Shown piece by piece: positions 34,793 through 46,510 of a DNA stretch of 64,000 nt (within the stretch, counting starts at the first letter, position 1; each line of letters starts with the position of its first letter). The translations under genes and the position numbers were made by a program. A model generated the notes under the pieces. The model was not told the origin of the DNA. It was given only the letters and a program-made list of their open reading frames with translations, and made no database searches. The DNA is from Sebastes aleutianus (Eukaryota > Chordata > Actinopteri > Perciformes > Sebastidae): the NCBI GenBank assembly GCA_916700875.1, contig CAKAKS010000062.1, positions 7,714,373 to 7,778,372 of the forward strand. The letters run 5' to 3'.

Positions 34793-35620
34793 TGCTTAGC
34801 TTAGCTGAGGGGAAAGACTGGTAACAGAATCGAACTGGCTCTGTCCAAAGCTAACCAGCACCTCCAAAGCTCACTGGTTAAAATGTTTTATCTCATTTGT
34901 TTAATTCGTACAACAACCGAAGTATTAAAGTGCAGAAACTTCACCGCTTTATAAGGTGTTATGTGCCTATTTCTTGGCTGGGAGCACTAGAGTCTCCACT
35001 GGTTGCCTGGTAACTATTTTAAGCCAAGAAATAGTTCCACACATAACACAACATGCACCATCGATTTAATGCACAAGCTTACCGGGGCTCAGGGGGGAAA
35101 AATAAAATTCACAAGGAGAAACGCTACCGGGCACGCAACGGAATGCTCCGCGTAAGCGTATATACATGCTTTGAGAGGTGAATATTGGCCCCCAGTGAGC
35201 CGACCTGTACCTTTTGATGACATAGATTCTGTATGATATAAGTATGCTCCACTATGGGCTTCTAATGAATAATAAATTAAACTGCAGTCATGAATGTTGA
35301 TGTGTTGTTGTATGCATGTATGAGGTGGGGGCCTTGAGAAAAGCCCTTGGAAACGCCATAGCCCCGGGGCCCATGGTACTTTAATGCGGCCTTGTCCGCA
35401 TGAAATGAGCACTTGCCGTTTTTATACTTCGATTTTTGTACAGATAATACACATGAGATATAGTATGTTGATTAGTTATCTTTAGAGGTGCTGGTACACA
35501 TATTGTGTTACCTTTGGACAGAGCCAGACTAGCTCCCTCTTTTTCCAGTCTTCACTTACTAACTCACCAGAAAGTGATTAAATACATTTCCCAAAAGGTC
35601 AAACTAATCCTCTAAAGAGC
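34793..35620. mobile_element. Foldback repeat ('tggctctgtccaaag' arms) with unrelated core
   Basis: The left arm (34842-34876) contains TGGCTCTGTCCAAAG and CCAGCACCTCCAAAG. The right arm (about 35476-35526) carries the reverse complements, TTTAGAGGTGCTGGTA and CTTTGGACAGAGCCA. The middle, about 35050-35470, looks foreign to the repeat and may be a separate insertion. It directly adjoins the preceding MITE. Confidence 0.6.
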
Positions 35621-35673
35621 AAACTAAAATTGGTACTTGTTAATCCTAGTTAACTACATTTAAATTACTGATT

Positions 35674-36256
35674 TAACCCTTAGAGATCCACATAGACCCA
35701 TTTTTCTAGTTTGTGGCTGTAAAGGTTCATGAGGCTGTGATTATATGGTCTCACTATCTGAAATGGCTACTATAGGGAATAACATCATCACACAAGAATA
35801 AAGTTGAGCTCAATGGATCCACAAGAGTCTCAGCTTTCCAGTCATACACACTTTATGTAATTCCAAGACTGTTTAGGGACCCCAGTATGCAGAAATATTC
35901 AAACACACCATTTTAGTATTGGCAAAAATAACACATTTATACTGCATTCAAAAGACGGTATGGTTTTTGCCCCAAACTGCATGTGATTATCATAAAGTGG
36001 GCATGTTTGTAAAGGGGAGACTCTGGGTACCCATAGAAACCATTTTCATTCACATATCTTGAGGTCAGAGGTCAAGTAACCCCTTTGAAAATCGCCATGC
36101 CAGTTTTCCCTCGCCAAAATTTAGAGTAACTTTGGAGTGTTATTTATTTAACGACAAGCTAGCATGACACGTTTGGTACCAATGGATTCCTCATGTTGTC
36201 TTGATTCATATGATACCAGTACCTTTCCTCTAGCTTTAAGACTGAGCTCACTACAT
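35674..36256 (-). mobile_element. Truncated copy related to the hAT-type element at 52807
   Basis: From about 35960 the sequence (CTGCATGTGATTATCATAAA, 'ggggagactctgggtacccatag') matches the middle of 52807-53578 in the same orientation, but the tagggctg-type termini are missing. Upstream, 35674-35955 belongs to a larger composite repeat beginning TTAACCCTTAGAGATCCAC. Confidence 0.7.
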
Positions 36257-37749
36257 ATGGTTATATGGATTAAAGTAGTATCTTCTTTAATCCTTTCTTT
36301 GGCTTAATATCTATTAAAGTAAATGATTCCCATGCTGTCATTAAGTCACATTGGCCGTATCAAAAGTAGAAGCAGAGCGTACATTATCAAGCCGAACAAA
36401 CTTTGACTTAGAATGTTATGCTGTGACAAGGCATGTGTTTATGTCCTGCTCAGATGATCCAATATTTGCTTCAATTTTTGATTATTCACAAATTGCAAAG
36501 TGCATTTTGACAGGCCCAAGCTACAACAGAGGAAAAATAATCCATACTTTTTATTTCAAGAACCAAATGCCCCAAAACAGTAAACGTACAATAATCCACA
36601 GGGAACCTTTTGGGGGGTTCCCCCAGGAGCTGCATTTTAAGCAGTTTTGTTCTGAAATGCTGCACTTGGGTATTGTGTGCCGCTGTTCTAGAATCAACAT
36701 CCATTTGTCTAAATCCAGCTTTTGCAACACTATTATGTAGAGTGCATATCCTTGTAAATAAAACAGCTTCGGTTACAGCCTCCAACCAGGAGGACTTAGG
36801 AAGACTGCAAACATAAAAACACAGTGTTCGGCATCCAGGCATATACAAAACTTGCCCCTGCACACACTCACTTCCTACTACACAAGCTCTTTGGCTCGGT
36901 ACATTCAATCACATGCATGATCGACAGCCACTAGCTAATGTTTAAACATTATTTTCTCCACGGCCCAATAGAAGATCATCCCCATGCCCTGCAGGAGCAC
37001 TGATTGGTGCGTTTAATGCGCGAGATGCAGCGCTTCGGCTCGCCTCGCCACATCTGAAATCAAAGGAGCGCGATGGTTTTATCATAAAGAGCTGAGAGAA
37101 AGAGAGTTCTGATACATAGATAATGTGAAAAGATAGAGAGATGGATCGACGTGCTAAAAGAGAGAGACAAAGAGAAAGGTTGGGTGAGAAAGAGAGATAC
37201 AAAGGGAGAAAAGGAACCTGAAGCAAACAAAAAGACAAGGAGCTCACAGCTGAACAAAACATTCATACGGAGAGAGAGATTTGTCTACTGGATGGGGTCA
37301 CGCTTAATTTAATCTTAATCTAATGTTCAGTGCATCTCAAACTTTTTCTCCATCCATCGCCTTTAATTTCTGCTTTCTCTTCCTCTGCGTCCGTCCTCAT
37401 CCGTATATTTTTCTAACTCTCCGTCAAACACAGCTATACTCACAACATGAGTGATGGAACGGAGGACAGGAAAAGAAATACGACACAGAGAAAAGAAAAG
37501 TCAGGGCAGATGGGAAGGAGGGATCGAGGAAAGAGGGAGGGCGAAAGAGCCAGTATCATGTCTCTTTTTGGGGACAGGGACAGTGAGTATAAATAGGTGG
37601 TCACTGTGAACGCAGCTTGTACCATGCACCCGCCTAAATACTATTCTTACACACACACACACACACTCAGCAGCAGACGGAGGTTATGGGTGAGGCACTG
37701 TACATGATGTGACCTAGATGGTGGAAACTAGGCTATAGAGAACAGAGAG

Positions 37750-37750
<1 letters not shown>
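36257..37750. other. Non-coding DNA, no gene seen
   Basis: Contains overlapping 129-codon plus and 140-codon minus frames at 36351-36908 without recognisable domains, a GA-rich block at 37080-37220, and a short CA run at 37651-37666. Confidence 0.45.

Positions 37751-37784
<34 letters not shown>
37751..37784 (+). repeat. (AC)n microsatellite
   Basis: Seventeen units. Confidence 0.95.
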
Positions 37785-37786
<2 letters not shown>

Positions 37787-37914
37787 TAACGCAGTTGGTC
37801 CGTGTCCTATACAGAATGCAGGTTGGTGTAATATACACATATACAATTACTGTAGAAGACCTATTCTTTCCATTAAGACTTGACAATGAAGAAGTGTTTG
37901 TTCTTTATGTAAGC

Positions 37915-38083
37915 CATACTTTTGTTAAAGCAAACATTTGTTAACTTATTTTTGCCAAATAAATTATGTTGAAATCAGAACATGACCTCCTCGCTGTAAC
38001 ATAAATGTACCGAACCGAACAGAAAACTGTGACCCCAAAATCGCGATATGAAACGTGAATTTTGTGAACCGTTCCACCCCTTT
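37915..38083 (-). repeat. Fragment of an interspersed repeat ('ggttcggtacattt')
   Basis: Read on the minus strand, 38083 to about 37960 (AACGGTTCACAAAATTCACG, then GTTCGGTTCGGTACATTTAT) resembles the end of a fish DNA-transposon-derived repeat I recall. Truncated; no partner end found. Confidence 0.45.
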
Positions 38084-39400
38084 CACATAGCCATTTGACC
38101 CACTGGTTGTATAAAAACATATTGATTAGTGCGGCTTTAATTTATGCAGATTTGTTCTAGAAAAGCAGAGGTATCCCCATCAGTGTTGTGTGCCTGAGGC
38201 GGTTGAAAAAGGTTGCAAAAAGCTGTAGTTAGCGGGGATATTCTTCTTCGGGAAAAAGCTAAATGCTTCCTTCCATCTGTCCTGCAGTCTTTATCTTTCT
38301 CCGGTCCTTGTCTCCGTCTACCTGGCTGTCAGGTTGACTCGGTCCTCTGTGCTATCGGATGGCCCGCTGTTGATTTGTCAGTCTAGCTGATGAGCCGTGT
38401 GCCTCTCGGGCTGCCGGTGTGTCTGTCTATATGGCTATGTTTGTCTTTCACTGATTCTCTCTTCCAGAAAAACACACACATACTTGCTCTTTTATTTAGT
38501 ATCAATCAGTCTGGTTGGACAGCCGACCTTGAAGAAGCCCTTTGATTTTGACCACGCCAGTATATTTCTGCTCCGCTGGGGACTTGGATTCTGAGGGCTT
38601 TTTTTTTGTCCCCCCCGTCTCTGATACACTGCAGTGCTTCCCTCCTCCTCTTCAAACAAACCGTGACACAAACTGCCATCTACTGCTCAAATAACAGTAC
38701 TGCACCCCCTGCTCCATCTCTAACCCTTCCACTCCTCAAACCAGTAAACACTTCACGTTTTTGAGGGGGGAGAAAAAAAAAAGGTAGCAGCCGACTTAAA
38801 ATGCTTAATGGCTGTTGCGCTTCATTCTGCTTCATGCAGCTGTCTTCTCGTTGATAACGAAGCCCGGACGACGGAAAACCTGCTGGACCATTTAGTTGAC
38901 GCTTCTATTGAAAACAGCTTACTGTGCCAGAAAAACGTAATGTACAGGGAAATCAAACACACCTCGTTATCTATTCATACTAGCGCGCAAGAGATGTCGC
39001 CAAGTGCTTAGTATTGATTTTTTTTTTTTTCTGTGGAAGTTTTAAAATTCACCAAAGGGAGCAGTTTTATAGCAACAAAAGCAAACCATATGTTGCCACA
39101 TAAAGAAACGTGTGGTCTTTTATGTTGTCACTATTAACCAAATGTTTTTCAAGTGATGTGAACATACTGTGGGCATTTAGCCGGAGGATGAAATTAGGAA
39201 TACACACGGTCGCATAAATGTGATTTGCAGACGGGGGCCTACAGAGAACAGCTGCATTTGATGGCCACTAGAAAGCGTATGACCTCTGGTAACAAGCGCA
39301 TATCCTCCGTCATTTTCTGACAGGGCAAAGGCCACAGCAGGGACATGAACCTCAATGAACCCACATGAATAGGGCTGAATATAATAGCATCCATCCACGG
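38084..39400. other. Non-coding DNA, no confident gene
   Basis: A 67-codon plus-strand frame at 38808-39011 has rather coding-like codon choice but no domain, no splice partner and no recognised homologue. The rest is unremarkable. Confidence 0.4.
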
Positions 39401-39485
39401 AGCTGGTAGGGGTGCAGCGTCTTGCTCAAGGACACTCCAGCGGAGCAGATGTTTGCTCTCACGGGACTGACTTGAACCAAAAACC
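39401..39485. repeat. Possible SINE/LINE-tail-like fragment ('gtcttgctcaaggacac')
   Basis: GGTGCAGCGTCTTGCTCAAG followed by 'gacac' matches a phrase that recurs in fish interspersed repeats. Only about 80 bp is recognisable. Confidence 0.35.
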
Positions 39486-39640
39486 CATCGGATGAAAACA
39501 TTCCACCCTGCTGCCTGATGAAGAGGGAGTGGATTGCTGCCTGCAGCAAAAGAGGGAAGATACAGCTGTTCCGTTTGGGATTCAGTCGGCTTCAAAAGGT
39601 TCAAGAGTGCAATATTCTGCCAAACTCACTCTTCTTTCAG

Positions 39641-39748
39641 ACACATCTGTCCTGTTTCTAATTCATGAGCCCGCTGGCAGATTATTGCAATTGAAAGTGC
39701 AGCCATTAGCTCTGTCGGAACAGGATAGCTTTTACTGGAGGGGGTCAG
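39641..39748 (+). other. Exon-like segment between CTTCTTTCAG and GTAATG
   Basis: A pyrimidine-rich acceptor-like CTCTTCTTTCAG ends at 39640, and CAG then GTAATG provides a donor-like site after 39748. The 108 bp between are open in one frame (reading around DTSVLFLIHEPAGRLLQLKV). A frame this short is often open by chance and no domain is recognised. Confidence 0.15.
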
Positions 39749-39896
39749 GTAATGTCATTTTCATGGAAGTAACTCATTGATCGTTTTTTTGTGTCGTGTG
39801 GCACAGAATCATGTGAAATTATTTCCGGTTGCACATGCCTGTGTAAGAATAATAATTTTGGAACAAATAAGTAAAATAAGTAAATAAGCAGTCATG

Positions 39897-40416
39897 TTAA
39901 AGCTAGAGTGGGGAATGTATTTTAGAAATATTTTTGTTATATTAGTTGAAATTCTCACTACATCCCGTCAGCAATCAATAAATCAAATACTCTGACTAAA
40001 AAAAAAGAAAAACCTGGTATCTGTGGCTGACGCAGGACTGTAATGAGCCCGTCCAATCATTTCATTCGGCCCAAATGAAATGATTGGACGGCCTAACTGC
40101 CTGTATACCTACCTACCTACCTACCTTGCTTGATAGTTATGAGTACTAACAATTGCCATGTTCGTTGTTTATGTTCATTGTGACAATTTTGGGGGAGTGG
40201 CTTTGGAGGGAGGCCTGAAGGGACGGACTGTCAGTGTTGCCGACTTGGAGACTTTCTCTTTAGATTTAGGGACTTTTGGAGCTACAGTAGTTCTGCTGGC
40301 TACGTACTTTCATTGGAAAAGAGTTGCCAACGCTGGGCTGGGTTTTTCTGTTGGACAATTTTTAAAATCTAGCGTACTCTTGCTGGTTTCTCCAATGTTA
40401 CCTACCCGAGCTTTAA
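39897..40416. mobile_element. TTAA-ended MITE, TTAAAGCTAGAGTG ends
   Basis: Starts TTAAAGCTAGAGTGGGG and ends CTACCCGAGCTTTAA (reverse complement TTAAAGCTCGGGTAG). It contains a perfect 18-bp palindrome, CCGTCCAATCATTTCATT at 40049-40066 with its complement at 40074-40091 (7-bp loop), and a (CCTA)n stretch near 40103-40126. Its right TTAA is shared with the next element. Confidence 0.8.
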
Positions 40417-40765
40417 AGGTGCAATGTGTAAGATCTGGCGCCATCTAGCGGTGAGGTTGTAGATTGCAATCAACTGAAATTTCTTTTTTGTGCCAAGCGT
40501 GTAGGGAGATCTGTGGTAAAAACGCGAAAATGCGGATGGTCCAATCTAGAGCCAGCGTCTGGTTTGTCCATTCTGGTCTACTGTAGAAACATGGCGGCCG
40601 GTTCCGTGAAGTGGACCCGCTCCATATGTAGATATAAACGGCTCATTCTAAGGTAACGAAAACACAACAATTCTTATTTTCAGGAGATTATACACCAAAG
40701 AAAACATACTTATATTCCATTTCTGCCAATAGATCCCCCTAAATGTTACACACTGTTCCTTAAAG
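40412..40765 (+). mobile_element. TTAAAGGTGCARTGTGTA-family MITE, near full length
   Basis: Starts TTTAAAGGTGCAATGTGTAA and ends CACTGTTCCTTAAAG. Interior landmarks are CATCTAGCGGTGAGGTTG, ACTGTAGAAACATGGCGG, GGACCCGCTCCATATGTAGA and TTCTAAGGTAACGAAAACAC. It is the most intact of four family copies here and abuts the 39897 element at TTAA 40413-40416. Confidence 0.85.
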
Positions 40766-43112
40766 TACACTTTCACACTAGTACAATCTGGAATCATATA
40801 CATAGCCGAGACTTTCAGCCAAAACGCCACTTTAGGCGTGAAAGTGCCACGTGTTATGGCAATAAAGTGGCAACGTCTAAGCCAGGTAGAACGTTGGCAA
40901 TAATGTCTATATGGTGTAACATGTTGTACCTTTATCCAATCATAATCAACCATTGTGTGGCCTGATTCAAATGAAATCAAAGTGATCTGACATCCAGCCC
41001 ACTACAGTTTCATAATGATCTGAAAATATGTTTCCATGTCTCAACCGGTGGGATCCGTGCAGTCTGCTTGGAAAGGCCCTGGGTGAAGGTGGCTCGCAGC
41101 TCCGACCGTGAGTTCTACAGCACAACCTCGCCTCACCTCGCCGCTTCCCGTGGACTGCGGAGTGCTCGCTCCACAGTGCGCCGGTGTGTCTGTCAAATGG
41201 GGCAGACTGTCCTCAGTGCGTCAAGGATCTGCAGCGATGTCGGACCCAGTCTGATTAAATTGTTAACTAGAGCACAAAGTTCTTCATAGATCTAGCCTCT
41301 TAATTTTGCTCTCAAAGTGCACCAGATTGATACATTTCATTTGAAAATGTACAATATTTCCGTACCACCACAGTCTCTCAGAATCCTGTGGGAAACACAG
41401 TATTACGTCATCCAAAGCTCGATTGCCCCCCCAACTTCAAATCCCATGCCGGTGCCGCTGATTGTAATAGCATATTTAGGAAAAACTATGAATTCTCTGT
41501 AACTATAATAAGCCTAGAGTTGGTACAAAACAGTGGAAGTGACTGTAGATTTATTTTTTGCTCTGAGTGGGTGTAGAGGGGGCCCGGCTCTGGGACAGTA
41601 GAAAATGACTGTTGAGCCTTCTGGAGGTGTTGTGAGCCTAATTACATGAAACATCTGTGATGGAAGGATAACCCCAGTGCCATACAACAACAACAACAAC
41701 AACACTTATAAACTAAACCATGTAACATCGAGATTAGGGAAAGGGGTAAATAAACATTGCGCTGCCTGTCAGAGTGCTCACATTGGATTTTAGCACAAAG
41801 AGATGCAACGTCAAATCTCGTGTTGTGGTAAACAGATTCATGCAGATCATTTACTGTATTCAAACAGCTGACAAAAAGGTTTTAGATTCCCATTAGCGGG
41901 AATACTCATCCCGTCCCAGCAGGGATGCTTGTCATGATCAACTGGGTTGCATGAACTGATTGGGGAAGACTTAACCGAAGAGAAAGATAGCAGTCCTGAT
42001 AGTAGAATTGAAAAATATACAGAAAATATTGTAAAAGACGGTGTAAAAGAGAACATGGGGGCAAACACACTGTTATATTTGGGTTTTCATTCAACTGCAG
42101 CAACTATTAAATGTGAGCTAAAGCTAATTCACTCATATGTCCATAATCTAAAACAACAAAATTCAGATTTTATTCATAATTTGTGTTCATTCACCAAATT
42201 TACTCTACAACTAGCAGAATTCTGCATGGCTGAATGCCGGGATGAGTCCAACAGTTTCTGCTTCATACATGGATGACTACAGTTACTGCAGCTTTACATC
42301 ACGATCTGTGTTTATTGCGTGACAAAGAAGTTATATAGTGGAAAGATGCTGTAACATCCAAACAGGCCACTGGAACCATGACAAATATGTTTTTCCATTT
42401 TCACATCTATTTCTCTCTTCAACAGAAGCAAAAAACAAACTGGGTTTTGTAAAGAGCATAATGGATAAAACACACTGTACTCCACTTGGTGATGTAACAG
42501 GTACACTTAAGTAGCAGAGAAAAAACATCCAAATTAGTCAAATTTGGGAAGTGAAATGGAAGAGTTTTCTCTGTTTTCCTTCATTTCCTTTTGTATTTTA
42601 TTCCACATTTATATTTCAGGTGTTTTTCTCAGAAGCTTTTATCCGGTGAGGTTTACATGTGCGAGCGAAGAAAAAGCTTAAATTCTTACATCACTGACAT
42701 TTCAAGCTGCTGGAGTAAGAAATGCAAAGTAAAACTGCCTGTTTTCTAATGTGTTGGTGCACCTTGGGTCCTCGCGATGATAATGTGTGATGGAGCAGTG
42801 CTACTGTAAGCTATGCAGAAAAGGACAAAGAAAAAAAAGATGAGAAATTTCAGGGGGAATAATTCAGGGGAGGGAGTTTAATAAAGTGAATGCTTATAGC
42901 TTGGAGGGACACAAAATGACAGCAAAAAGTGCTAATGTGCTTTAAATTGTCAAAGCAGAGAGATAAATTGCTTGACAATTAAACTATAATGATCAATCTG
43001 ACAATATGAATAAAGAATGGATTTAAGGAAGAAAACAGGCAATTATAACAGGGATTAAAGATGTGCGAATAGATTATTTATAAAGCCTGTCTGTTATACT
43101 TTGAGGGAATGA
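40766..43112. other. Non-coding DNA, no confident gene
   Basis: A GC-rich patch at 41060-41250 (GCTCCGACCGTGAGTTCTAC and neighbours) stands out from AT-rich surroundings; its 73-codon frame has no domain. A (CAA)n run lies at 41686-41703. A 109-codon frame at 41947-42276 is unrecognised. Confidence 0.4.
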
Positions 43113-43120
43113 TTTAATAC

Positions 43121-43881
43121 TAGGGCTGTTAACGTTAACGCGATAGTAACGCGTTAACGCAAATTTGATTTAACGCCACTAATTTCTTTAACGCATTAAC
43201 GCAACTTGTGATTTTTGAGTTGTAGCGGGCTCAGTTTTAAAGAGAGTGAAGATACTGGCATTACATGAAATTAGAAAAACCTAAAGAATCCATTGGTACC
43301 AGCCATGTCATAGTAGCTTGTCGAGAAGGAGGCTCAATAGCGCGCCAAACTGACAATACATTTTGGCGAGGAAAAGCAGGCATGGCCATTTTCAAAGGGG
43401 TCCCTTGACCTCTGACCTCAAGATATGTGAATGAAAATGGGTTCTCTGGGTACCCATGAGTCTCCCCTTTACAGACATGCCCACTTTATAATAACCACAT
43501 GTGGTTTGGGGCAAGTCATAGTTAAGTCAGCACACTGACACACTGACAGCTGTTGTTTACTGTTGTGCTTGAGTTTGCCATGCTATGATTTGAGCATATT
43601 TTTTATGCTAAATGCAGTACCTGTGAGGGTTTCTGGACAATATTTGTCATTGTTTTGTGTTTTTAATTGATTTCCAATAATAAATACCTGTACATACATT
43701 TGCATAAAGCATATTTGCCCACTCCCATGTTGATAAGAGTATTAAATACATGACAAATCTCCCTTCAAGGTACATTTTAAACAGATACAAAATGTGTGAT
43801 TCATTTGCGATTAATCGCAATTAACTATGGACAATCATGTGATTAATCACGATTAAATACTATAATCGATTCACAGCCCTA
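43121..43881 (+). mobile_element. hAT-type MITE with perfect 8-bp TSD TTTAATAC
   Basis: Termini TAGGGCTGTTAACGTTAACG and ATCGATTCACAGCCCTA. TTTAATAC lies directly before (43113-43120) and after (43882-43889). Subterminal DNA is rich in TTAACGC and in ATTAATCGC/GATTAATC repeats. 761 bp, no transposase. It is homologous to the inverted copy at 52807 along most of its length, including the GGGTACCCATGAGTCTCCCC segment. Confidence 0.93.
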
Positions 43882-43889
43882 TTTAATAC

Positions 43890-44268
43890 ACTTCCTCTCT
43901 TCAGACAGGACACTGCAAAGCCTTTAGGCACAGACAGCAACGGCCAGATCACCTCTGGATTTTCAGCTGGACTTTAGTATGGCTGGGGATGATGGGAGGG
44001 CTGTGTGACGTGACATAAAGGCAAATAGCACACACAATAAACACACAGAAAGGAATTCAGAGAGACTATATACAGGTCTGGACACCAGAGGACAGAAAAA
44101 GAAACAATTGTTAAATTTTCAGCATGAAAGCTCGCTCTCACTCTCTCTTTGTCAATCTCAGACTCTCTCTCTCTCTCGCTCTCCGAGATAAACGCACACA
44201 TAACACACATTCACGCACTGTCCCAAATTTATTTCTGCTTTACAGAACAAACACGTTACACACACATC
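43890..44268. other. Non-coding DNA, no gene seen
   Basis: Degenerate CT/CA-rich in 44130-44220, leading to the exon-like segment at 44240. Confidence 0.4.
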
Positions 44269-44517
44269 ATGTCTCTGCTCACTGAAACCACTCACTGGTG
44301 CAGAAACCTTTGCTCTGACTGTGTGTGTTTCCATCTGGCAAAACTAGACAACAAGACTGTTTTTTTCATCCTCCTTGCTGCAGTGAAAACACTCAAGCAC
44401 ACACTAAAAAAGGCTGAGGAGGCACATCAGAAAACAAGGAGCCATAATGGCCTCATGGACGATGTGAAATGCTTGATCAACTTCACCACAAAGATGGTGG
44501 GACAGTTTGTACCCTGA
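44240..44517 (+). other. Candidate terminal exon or small ORF
   Basis: A pyrimidine-rich stretch ends in an acceptor-like TTTCTGCTTTACAG near 44244. The open frame then runs EQTRYTHIMSLLTETTHWCR and on to a TGA at 44515-44517, with an internal ATG at 44269 giving 82 residues. The composition is plausible for a protein (Cys-containing N-part, hydrophobic VFFILLAAV, then a Lys/Glu-rich helix-like KTLKHTLKKAEEAHQKTR), and third positions look less AT-rich than the surroundings. I do not recognise it, and no upstream exon was found. Confidence 0.25.
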
Positions 44518-44729
44518 ACTGATGTTTTTGCCATAACCACCCTGCTCTTATTTCTTTCTAGAGGAACAGTACGGCAACCGAGAAATGTTTTGATGTTAAA
44601 TTGTTCATGTCTTCGGAGAGAAGAGGTAGGATCAAATGATCTGAACAGCAGCTGAATAATGTTTCTATTAACAATGATTTATCCAGAATTTAGTTCCCAT
44701 GCAAAGATCAGTGCCGAAGACACTTTAGA

Positions 44730-45130
44730 TCAGTGATTACCAACGAGCCATACAGCACTTGCCCGTTGTCAGGGGGTAAGATTACTGCTCAACTTATTTG
44801 GAAAAAACACAACAGAAATTGTGATTTGATTAAAAAAATATACTGCAAATCCACATATTGAGGTGGCTGTAACACCCGGACATTACATTTTGCATCTGAG
44901 AGAGTGTAAAAAGTAGCTAGCAAGCAATCAGGAAAGTTAAAACAGGTAGCTAAAAGTAATAAAACAGTCCAAATAGTTAGCTTAAAGTAATGAATAAACA
45001 GAGGAAATACTAAGTTAAAAGTAATAAACAAACAGTTCAAATAGGTTGTAATTTTTACTGTTTGAAATAGCTGAAAGTAATGAATAAACAGAAAGATAAT
45101 CAGCATATTTTATAATGTTGGAAGTTCATT
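44730..45130. repeat. Imperfect local tandem repeat ('aaagtaatgaataaacag')
   Basis: Variants of AGTAATGAATAAACAG and 'cagttcaaatag' recur about five times between 44950 and 45100 with irregular spacing. The upstream part ('agtgattaccaacgagcc') may be a fragment of an interspersed repeat. Confidence 0.5.
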
Positions 45131-45199
45131 GACATAATGCAGTTCAGTCAGCTTAAAATTCCACTGCAAGTGAATCCAATTTCAGCTGACAGCTGCATG

Positions 45200-45601
45200 T
45201 CAGCTCCAAGGCAACGAGGTGATGATGGACACCTGACGGAAATATTTGGACCTTTTACTTAAAAGCCTAAAGACGTAAAACGAAACACAAACAACTGCAC
45301 AACCTCCAACATAAGCACCGAAAAACACCTTTACAGCGCTGCCTCTTCCGAAAAAAGTGTGACTGACTGAGCTTATAAATGTTTTAGTACAACGCAGTTT
45401 GACTTCATCAGACGAAATACTGACCAATAGATTGGGCTTTAATCTTCTGCTACTGAAAATGGCACTTTTGAGTCTTTCAGTTTGAGCAATTTTGTAACAC
45501 GTCACACTCCTGGAAACATCGATAAAAGGAGGTCTTCCCAGAGGTCCAGGGACTGGTCGTCGGTAAATGAGTTTGCTGTTGGCTCGATCGCCTTTCATCA
45601 C
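45200..45601 (-). other. 133-codon minus-strand ORF, unrecognised, possible membrane segment
   Basis: Starts MMKGDRANSKLIYRRPVPGP. Near the C-terminus a hydrophobic stretch (VFFGAYVGGCAVVCVSFYVF) is followed by basic RLLSKRSK, like a single membrane span with a basic tail. The segment outside repeats is open for 400 bp, but frames of this size are expected by chance in 64 kb. No homologue recognised. Confidence 0.15.
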
Positions 45602-46185
45602 ATCTGACTTTCATCTCATTGCACGTCCGTCTGTCTGTCTGTCTCAAACCATCCAGTGTCAACACTGTGTGACACTCTGAGGCTGAGGGGAAAGAGACGA
45701 GGGAGCCAGAGACAGATAGACAGCGACAAGTACGGCAATTTGGAGCAAGGAGGTGGCGGAGGGGGGGGGTTCAAATGTAAGCTGAAATGATGAAAGTCAA
45801 CAGGATGAATAAGTGTTTTTTTCTTTCCCCCCGCATATATGTAAGTGCATACGCCACCATTCAGTAGCCTAACACAGCCTGAAACAGATGTTGGTTTAGC
45901 ACTACATAGTCAAATGTAATCTAGTGTTTATCATGCATAAACATATTTGAAACTTTGAAACTTTACAAAAGACACATATACATAAAGAGAGAGAATCCAG
46001 GACAGCTGGTTTTTAAATTTTGGCCACCTCAATTTGGGAAAAAGTCTGTGTGAATGTGACTGAGAGACAGTATACTGTAAGTGTGTGTCTAGTTTCATAT
46101 TAACAACCTGATAAGTAATCAGGGTGAGATTTGTTTATGCTTGCATGTACGTGTGACGTAGCCTATTTTTTATATTTCTATAGTC

Positions 46186-46510
46186 TTAAAGGTGCCGCTT
46201 GTAGGATCTGGTGGCATCTAAGGGTGAGGTTGCCAAGCGTGTAGGAGTACTACGATGGCTGCCGCAAAAACATGAAAACGCGACCTTATCTAGCATTGTT
46301 AGGTTTGTCTATTCTGGTCTACTGTAGAAACATGGCTCCGTGAAGAGGACCCGCTCCATATGTAGATATAAACGGTTCATTCTAAGGTAAAAAAAAAACA
46401 CAACAGTTCTTATTTTCAGGTGATTATACACAAAAATTAAACCTATTTATTAATATTATATTCCATTTCTGACAATAGATCCGCTTAAATGTTACACACT
46501 GTTCCTTTAA
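46186..46510 (+). mobile_element. TTAAAGGTGC-family MITE with an internal deletion
   Basis: Starts TTAAAGGTGCCGCTTGTAGG and ends CACACTGTTCCTTTAA. It shares ACTGTAGAAACATGGC, GGACCCGCTCCATATGTAGA and ATTCCATTTCTGNCAATAGATC with the 40412 copy but lacks about 30 bp after the first 50 bp. Confidence 0.85.

Noticed and set aside
36351..36908. Overlapping 129-codon and 140-codon frames on opposite strands
   Set aside because: No domain, no splice context, and frames of this size are expected several times in 64 kb by chance.
38808..39011. 67-codon frame with coding-like codon choice
   Set aside because: No homologue recognised, short, no splice partner; kept only as a note in the interval entry.
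41060..41290. GC-rich patch considered as an RNA gene (5S or snRNA-like)
   Set aside because: No internal control boxes or recognisable 5S/snRNA core sequences.
45763..45780. 'gggttcaaatgtaag' considered as a tRNA T-arm (B box)
   Set aside because: No matching A box or cloverleaf upstream; the G run makes the match coincidental.
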